10,905 bases of DNA, taken from NCBI GenBank assembly GCA_019237355.1, contig JAFAHH010000342.1, forward strand, positions 1 to 10,905. The letters are read 5' to 3'. The first letter of the stretch is position 1. Each line of letters begins with the position of its first letter. Both the position numbers and the translations under genes were made by a program. The notes under the pieces are model-generated. The model saw only the letters and a program-made list of their open reading frames with translations, was not told where the DNA came from and searched no databases. Shown here piece by piece: positions 7,150 to 10,905 of the stretch. The stretch comes from Acetobacteraceae bacterium (GTDB lineage: Bacteria > Pseudomonadota > Alphaproteobacteria > Acetobacterales > Acetobacteraceae).

Positions 7150-8466
7150 TTATGTTCCCAAGCCCTGCCACGTTCGCCCGTTTGGGTAAGAATATTCATG
7201 CAGCGACTCGGATTTCAGGGCCGCACTATACCCCGGCCTTTGAGGCGGCATGTATCGCCCATCCCGAATGACGACGGGGTCGACGAAATGTTCGTGCAAG
7301 TGGTCAACATATTCCACGACATGATTTTCCAGCGAACCCGAGACCGCGATGTAATCAAAGATCGAGAGATGCTGAACCAGCTCGCAAAGCCCAACACCCC
7401 CGGCATGCGGACAGACCGGCACGCCCGCCTTGGCGGCCATCAACAATACCGCGAGAACCTCGTTCACTCCGCCTAGCCGGCAAGCATCGATTTGGCAGAA
7501 ATCAAGCGCCCCCGCCTGCAGGAACTGCTTGAACATAACGCGATTATGGCAGTGTTCCCCGGTGGCGACCCCAATGCCAAGCGGCCGGACGGCTTCCGCC
7601 ACGCGGGCGTGACCGAGCACGTCATCAGGGCTCAGCGGCTCTTCGATCCACCAAGGCCGGAATTCGGCAAGGCGGCGCATATTGGCGATCGCCTCCTCCA
7701 CTTCCCAAACCTGGTTGGCATCGGTCATCAGGTAGCGATCGGGACCGATTTCCTGGCGAATGATACGGGACCGGCGAAGATCATCTTCGATATCCCCTCC
7801 GACCTTCTGCTTGAAATGGGTCCATCCTTTGGCAACGCCGTCCTGGCAAAGCTGGCGGAGCTTGTCATCGCTATAACCCAGCCACCCGGCCGACGTGGTG
7901 TAAGCAGGATAACCCCGGTCCCGCATCTCCTGCTCCCGGTGGGCGCGGCCGGGCTGGAGCCGTGTCAGGTGCTCAACGGCCTCTTCCGGGGAGAGCATAT
8001 CCGTGATGTGACGGAAATCGATGCAGCCAACGAGCTGCTCGGGAGGCATGTCGGCGAGCAGCTTCCAAAGCGGTTTCTTTTCGTATTTCGCCCAAAGGTC
8101 CCAGATGGCGTTGACGATGGCGGCGGTAGCGAGATGAATGGCGCCCTTCTCCGGCCCGATCCAGCGCAACTGGCTGTCCCCAGCCAGGCGGCGCCAGAAC
8201 CGCCCCATGCCGCTTTCGATACTCTCGAACGTCTGTCCAACCACGAGTGGGGCGAGCGACTCGATCGCGCGGGCGCAGATTTCATTCCCCCGGCCGATGG
8301 TGAACGTCATGCCCCATCCGGCCAGTCCATCATCCGCATCGGTCTCCACCAGTGCGTAAGCGGCGGAGTAATCCGGCGCACGGTTCATAGCGTCCGAACC
8401 GTCGAGGTGAAGCGAAGTCGGGAAGCGAACATCCCAGGCGGTGATCTTCTTGATCCTTCTGGTCAT
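7150..8466 (-). CDS. fucD: L-fuconate dehydratase-like enolase-superfamily enzyme
   Basis: The 438-residue protein aligns, from memory, along its length with the characterised Xanthomonas L-fuconate dehydratase: VRFPTSLHLDGSDAMN (13-28), FTIGRGNE (55-62), DSQLRWIGPEKG (97-108), YPAYTTSAGWLGYSD (186-200), GLCELVQHL (359-367) and SYPNGR (426-431). Catalytic positions are present: the KxK pair Lys219/Lys221 in FKQKVG, metal ligands Asp249 (TDANQ), Glu275 (IEEP) and Glu304 (GEH), and His354 (PHAGG). The family's enzyme removes water from L-fuconate to give 2-keto-3-deoxy-L-fuconate in the non-phosphorylated fucose pathway. Related sugar-acid substrates cannot be excluded. GGAGG (8477-8473, minus) lies six bases before the ATG and fixes the start. 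It converges with cmk after 83 bases. No fucose dehydrogenase, lactonase, aldolase or transporter is adjacent. Confidence 0.92.
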   Translation of the reverse strand: MTRRIKKITAWDVRFPTSLHLDGSDAMNRAPDYSAAYALVETDADDGLAGWGMTFTIGRGNEICARAIESLAPLVVGQTFESIESGMGRFWRRLAGDSQLRWIGPEKGAIHLATAAIVNAIWDLWAKYEKKPLWKLLADMPPEQLVGCIDFRHITDMLSPEEAVEHLTRLQPGRAHREQEMRDRGYPAYTTSAGWLGYSDDKLRQLCQDGVAKGWTHFKQKVGGDIEDDLRRSRIIRQEIGPDRYLMTDANQVWEVEEAIANMRRLAEFRPWWIEEPLSPDDVLGHARVAEAVRPLGIGVATGEHCHNRVMFKQFLQAGALDFCQIDACRLGGVNEVLAVLLMAAKAGVPVCPHAGGVGLCELVQHLSIFDYIAVSGSLENHVVEYVDHLHEHFVDPVVIRDGRYMPPQRPGYSAALKSESLHEYSYPNGRTWQGLGT

Positions 8467-9238
8467 AGCGTTCCTCCAGATTTGTATTCCTCACAACAAC
8501 TTTGCCGCCCTGCGCGATCGGCTCGGATTCATTCCTCCCCGAAAGGTGAACCGACTTGCTTACCGGAACACCATCCCGTAGTGGTCGATAATCGGTCGGA
8601 TCTCGCCCGGGCAGCCGCCCCGTCATGCTTCCGGCGGGGCCCGCATCGAGCCGCCCACAGGAGCCGCCGCCGACCGGACCAGCTCCTACTGCAACGGCCG
8701 GTCCAGAATGGGGATCGCTACACCGCACCTGGCCCCATGCGCAATCGCGCGACCTTGAACCGAAAAAACGCGGGTGCGCGTGAACATGACCGTTCGCTCA
8801 ATTGCGTTTGAAAATCCAGCTACAAGCCTACCCCAAGCAGATGATAATGCAACCGCAATAATAGAGTGAGCGGTCGCACACGCCGCCGTCGCCGCCGGTA
8901 AGCCCGGCTGAAGCTAAATTGGCGGCGCCGAAGATACCGAGCCGCCGAAAAGCCGCCGCTGGATTGGGAAGCTGCCGCGAGTTACATTCCGGGAATGCCT
9001 CAGAGCTCAGCTGGGTAGCCTGATCGCCACTGGGCATAGGGACAGGCCATTGCTCGGAGAGCTGCGCCTGCGATGTGCGGTTTCCTTCGAACCTCAAGAG
9101 TTTAGGCTCCTAGCGGGCCCCAATCCGCAGGCGTTCGCCAGTCTTTGAAAACGGTGCCCCTTTTCTCGGGGTGGCTTGAAAGGCCGGACCACCGAAATAA
9201 CAATAGTACCGGTACAGCGGTGGTAGGCTAGTTAGCTC
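8467..9238. other. 772-base gap with no convincing gene
   Basis: This stretch separates the divergent fuconate dehydratase and cyclase genes. Several short frames are open on either strand but none has a Shine-Dalgarno site, family motif or plausible composition. On the minus strand, 8604-8560 reads EIRPIIDHYGMVFR and a stop, and sequence just upstream in other frames could be further decayed coding; this may be the tail of a broken gene ahead of the dehydratase. GCC-rich runs occur at 8881-8958, including GCCGCCG twice four bases apart. A C4/G4 hairpin (about 9156-9170) and a promoter candidate precede the cyclase. No tRNA, CRISPR or insertion-sequence gene was recognised. Confidence 0.45.
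9176..9204 (+). promoter_or_regulatory. Candidate sigma-70-type promoter for the cyclase
   Basis: TTGAAA (9176-9181, five of six to the -35 consensus) is followed after 17 bases by AACAAT (9199-9204, four of six to TATAAT). Transcription would begin near 9212, leaving a leader of about 27 bases before the cyclase ATG. No operator is evident. The match is reasonable but unproven, and alphaproteobacterial promoters often depart from consensus. Confidence 0.35.
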
Positions 9239-10657
9239 ATGGGCGAGATCGAGGCTCTCTTTGCGGTTCTTCGGCGTTCGGCGGATGCGGACGCGGTCGC
9301 TGCTATTGAACGCTTGGTGCGTGAGGCGCCAGATCGGGCACTAAATCGTATAAACGTGCTGGACTTCGCTGCGCATCATGGATTGAGCGAAGAGCTTACA
9401 ATCGCTGCGTTCTTGCATGCCGCGCGGATCGGCTTGTTCGATCTGTCATGGAATGTGCTGTGTCCAGGCTGCGGGAGCGTGCTGGATGCGACGGCGACGC
9501 TCAAATCCGTGCAACGAGAGAGCTATCCCTGCTCGCTGTGCGCCGCTGATTGCGAGCCTATATTGGATGAGATTGTCGAGGTGACGTTTACAGTCAGTCC
9601 TCGTATCCGCCATATCGCTGCGCATGACCCAGGTAGCTTACCTATTTGGGAATATCATCGTCAGATTTTCTGGGGTTCAGCTGTCGATTTTCCCGAAGAG
9701 GGGATCGAAGCGTTGGCCGAGCAACTCACCCTTGATTACGTCGAGTTGCCGCCTGGCGAGAAGGCAGTTTTATCACTTCAGCTTCCGGCTGAGGCCGTAA
9801 TCGTCCTCGAACCGGTGACACATAGCGTTTACTTCATCGAGGTCGGGGGTGAGCCAACTCGCGAGCGCCAGCATATTTCGATGGTGTTCAACAAAGTGCA
9901 GCCGCTGACGGAAACTCAGGCGCTGCGTCCAGGACCACTTCGGTTATCGCTAGACAACCGGACTGAAATGCGCGTGCTGCCTGCGGTCTGGGTCGCTGAT
10001 AGCCGGCTGCATGAAATAGTCAGCCGTCGCAAGCCCTTCATGACTGCTAAACGGCTGTTAAGCAACCAAACCTTTCGCGACCTATATCAGACTGAGATGC
10101 TCGACGTTGATCAAAGGCTCAAGATCACCAGCCTCACGTTTCTATTCACGGATTTAAAGGGCTCCACGGACCTCTATGAGCGTGTAGGTGATCTAGACGC
10201 TTTCAACCTCGTGCGCAGCCATTTTCGCGTGCTTCTCGACATCGTCGCCGCCGAAGCGGGGGCCGTGGTCAAGACGATCGGGGATGCCGTGATGGCGACG
10301 TTTCCTACACCCGATCGCGCCATTAGCGCCGCTCTGCGCATGCGCGAGGCGATGTCGAAGCTCAATTCTGCTCACGGGCGCCAAGACTTGCTGCTAAAGA
10401 TCGGCGTGCACGAGGGACCCTGCTTGGCAGTGCTTCTGAACGATCGCCAAGACTACTTCGGCCAGACCGTGAACGTCGCTTCCCGCGTGCGGAGCATGGC
10501 AGACACGACGGCGATCGTCGCCACTGATTCAGTTGTTCAAGACCCGCATGTGGCCGAGGTGCTCGAACGAAGCGGCTTAAGGCCCGCGCCGCGTGAGGTA
10601 GTCTTGCGAGGGCTCGCCCGAAAGGTTTCAGTTTACGAAATCCCCTACATCGACTGA
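9239..10657 (+). CDS. Class III adenylate cyclase with DUF5939-like N-terminal region
   Basis: The 472-residue protein should make cAMP from ATP. Its N-terminal ~280 residues match the DUF5939 type found ahead of cyclase domains: a helical part (about 1-70), LSWNVLCPGCGSVLDA (69-84) and CSLCAADC (98-105), whose Cys75, 78, 98 and 101 form a likely zinc ribbon, then a mostly beta region. The cyclase domain starts near 295: FLFTDLKGSTDLYERVG (301-317) and VVKTIGDAVMATFP (343-356) supply metal-binding Asp305 and Asp349. Lys345 and Asp405 (DYFG) are the ATP-choosing residues, and Asn412 and Arg416 (VNVASRV) are the transition-state pair. The catalytic set appears complete. No membrane segment is seen. 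A TAG two codons upstream limits the start to 9239 or later; the Shine-Dalgarno match is weak. Codon use looks less GC-biased than in aroA/cmk, hinting at transfer. The regulating ligand is unknown. Confidence 0.92.
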   Translation: MGEIEALFAVLRRSADADAVAAIERLVREAPDRALNRINVLDFAAHHGLSEELTIAAFLHAARIGLFDLSWNVLCPGCGSVLDATATLKSVQRESYPCSLCAADCEPILDEIVEVTFTVSPRIRHIAAHDPGSLPIWEYHRQIFWGSAVDFPEEGIEALAEQLTLDYVELPPGEKAVLSLQLPAEAVIVLEPVTHSVYFIEVGGEPTRERQHISMVFNKVQPLTETQALRPGPLRLSLDNRTEMRVLPAVWVADSRLHEIVSRRKPFMTAKRLLSNQTFRDLYQTEMLDVDQRLKITSLTFLFTDLKGSTDLYERVGDLDAFNLVRSHFRVLLDIVAAEAGAVVKTIGDAVMATFPTPDRAISAALRMREAMSKLNSAHGRQDLLLKIGVHEGPCLAVLLNDRQDYFGQTVNVASRVRSMADTTAIVATDSVVQDPHVAEVLERSGLRPAPREVVLRGLARKVSVYEIPYID

Positions 10658-10667
10658 CTGCGGACAA

Positions 10668-10695
10668 CTCCGAGCGGCAAGAGCTCTTCTCGGAG
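10668..10695 (+). terminator. Hairpin downstream of the cyclase, possible terminator
   Basis: CTCCGAG (10668-10674) pairs with CTCGGAG (10689-10695) across 14 bases that include the palindrome AAGAGCTCTT. It starts ten bases after the cyclase stop, a suitable place for a 3' stabilising or terminating structure. There is no T-run after it, so intrinsic termination is uncertain. Confidence 0.25.
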
Positions 10696-10751
10696 CTCGA
10701 GCCGGCGATCTGGTCCGAACATAGCGTTTCGGGCTAGAGGAGGTGCCCTAT

Positions 10752-10793
10752 ATGCCTTCTCGCGCTCCGGGCCGTCGGGTGCGGCTAACCTGA
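10752..10793 (+). CDS. Possible 13-residue leader-type peptide
   Basis: AGGAGGT (10738-10744), a near-perfect anti-Shine-Dalgarno match, lies seven bases before an ATG that opens a 13-codon frame, MPSRAPGRRVRLT, ending in TGA. It is the strongest ribosome binding site in the window but drives only this short, basic, Arg-rich frame. It might be a leader peptide for a gene beyond the window, the stump of a gene cut by an insertion, or chance. No homology is recognised. Confidence 0.2.
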   Translation: MPSRAPGRRVRLT

Positions 10794-10905
10794 CTTTCGC
10801 AACTCACCCCCGGTTTTGAAATTTTGCCGCCCGGGTGCGCCGGCAAGCCGTTTTGAACCGCGGGGTCAGAGGGAGCCCAGCGCCGGAAATGGCCTGCGGT
10901 GCCGA
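10794..10905. other. Right-edge non-coding stretch, possible insertion-sequence end
   Basis: No gene is seen. The stretch contains CGGTTTTGAA (10811-10820) and a near copy CCGTTTTGAA (10848-10857) 37 bases apart, with ATTTTGCC beside the first and GGGGTCAGAGG after the second. Repeated short motifs of this sort resemble the multiple terminal repeats of IS21-type elements, but no transposase is visible and the window ends here, so this is only suggestive. Confidence 0.15.

Noticed and set aside
7492..8811. A 439-codon open frame on the + strand opposite the fuconate dehydratase
   Set aside because: It is antisense to a gene with full catalytic motifs and a strong Shine-Dalgarno site. Long antisense frames are expected in GC-rich codon-biased genes, and its translation shows no family motif.
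8828..9097. An 89-codon minus-strand frame in the large gap
   Set aside because: No Shine-Dalgarno site, no recognisable motif and an odd Cys/Gly composition at its end; its GC-rich repeats explain the open frame.
9085..9100. GGTTCGAAGG (minus strand) as a tRNA T-arm, and a similar GGTTCGAA at 3131-3138
   Set aside because: Neither is flanked by a pairing T-stem, and no anticodon arm or acceptor stem could be built around them.
1..10905. CRISPR array or tandem repeat array
   Set aside because: No regularly spaced direct repeats of CRISPR length were seen on reading the window; only short GCC-rich runs and paired motifs occur.

Overview
The window looks like GC-rich alphaproteobacterial chromosome. 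The best evidence is a small FYDLN-type zinc-ribbon protein with an acidic tail (TIGR02300 family), divergent from aroA, with aroA overlapping cmk. That is a conserved alphaproteobacterial neighbourhood. The order or genus cannot be fixed from the sequence alone.

Layout. The left edge (2-565, +) holds the C-terminal end of a caspase-like (peptidase C14) protein with its catalytic His and Cys. Three minus-strand genes follow: a UPF0173 metallo-beta-lactamase-fold hydrolase (652-1362), an MHS-type major facilitator transporter (1480-2874) and an acyltransferase-3 membrane protein (3222-4385). A 347-base gap in front of the transporter contains a GC-rich hairpin and a stretch resembling part of a TPP riboswitch. 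The conserved block comes next: the TIGR02300 gene (4679-5017, -), then aroA (5109-6440, +) and cmk (6437-7066, +). aroA makes EPSP in the shikimate pathway and cmk phosphorylates CMP/dCMP; the pair is translationally linked by a 4-base TTGA overlap.

After cmk, the usual next gene rpsA is missing. In its place lies a convergent enolase-superfamily gene closely resembling L-fuconate dehydratase (7150-8466, -), with a strong Shine-Dalgarno site but no other visible sugar-acid catabolic gene. A 772-base gap without a convincing gene follows; it may hold a decayed coding remnant and a promoter. Next is a class III adenylate cyclase with an N-terminal DUF5939-like region and a four-cysteine zinc-ribbon-like pattern (9239-10657, +). 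The last 248 bases hold a hairpin, a 13-codon reading frame behind a near-perfect Shine-Dalgarno sequence, and repeated GTTTTGAA motifs that might be the edge of an insertion sequence.

Overall this is a short core block (TIGR02300/aroA/cmk) set in accessory genes. I see no multigene defence, secondary-metabolite or CRISPR system wholly inside the window. The points most worth checking are the loss of rpsA synteny with an isolated fuconate dehydratase, the TPP-like leader, the truncated caspase gene and the right-hand edge.
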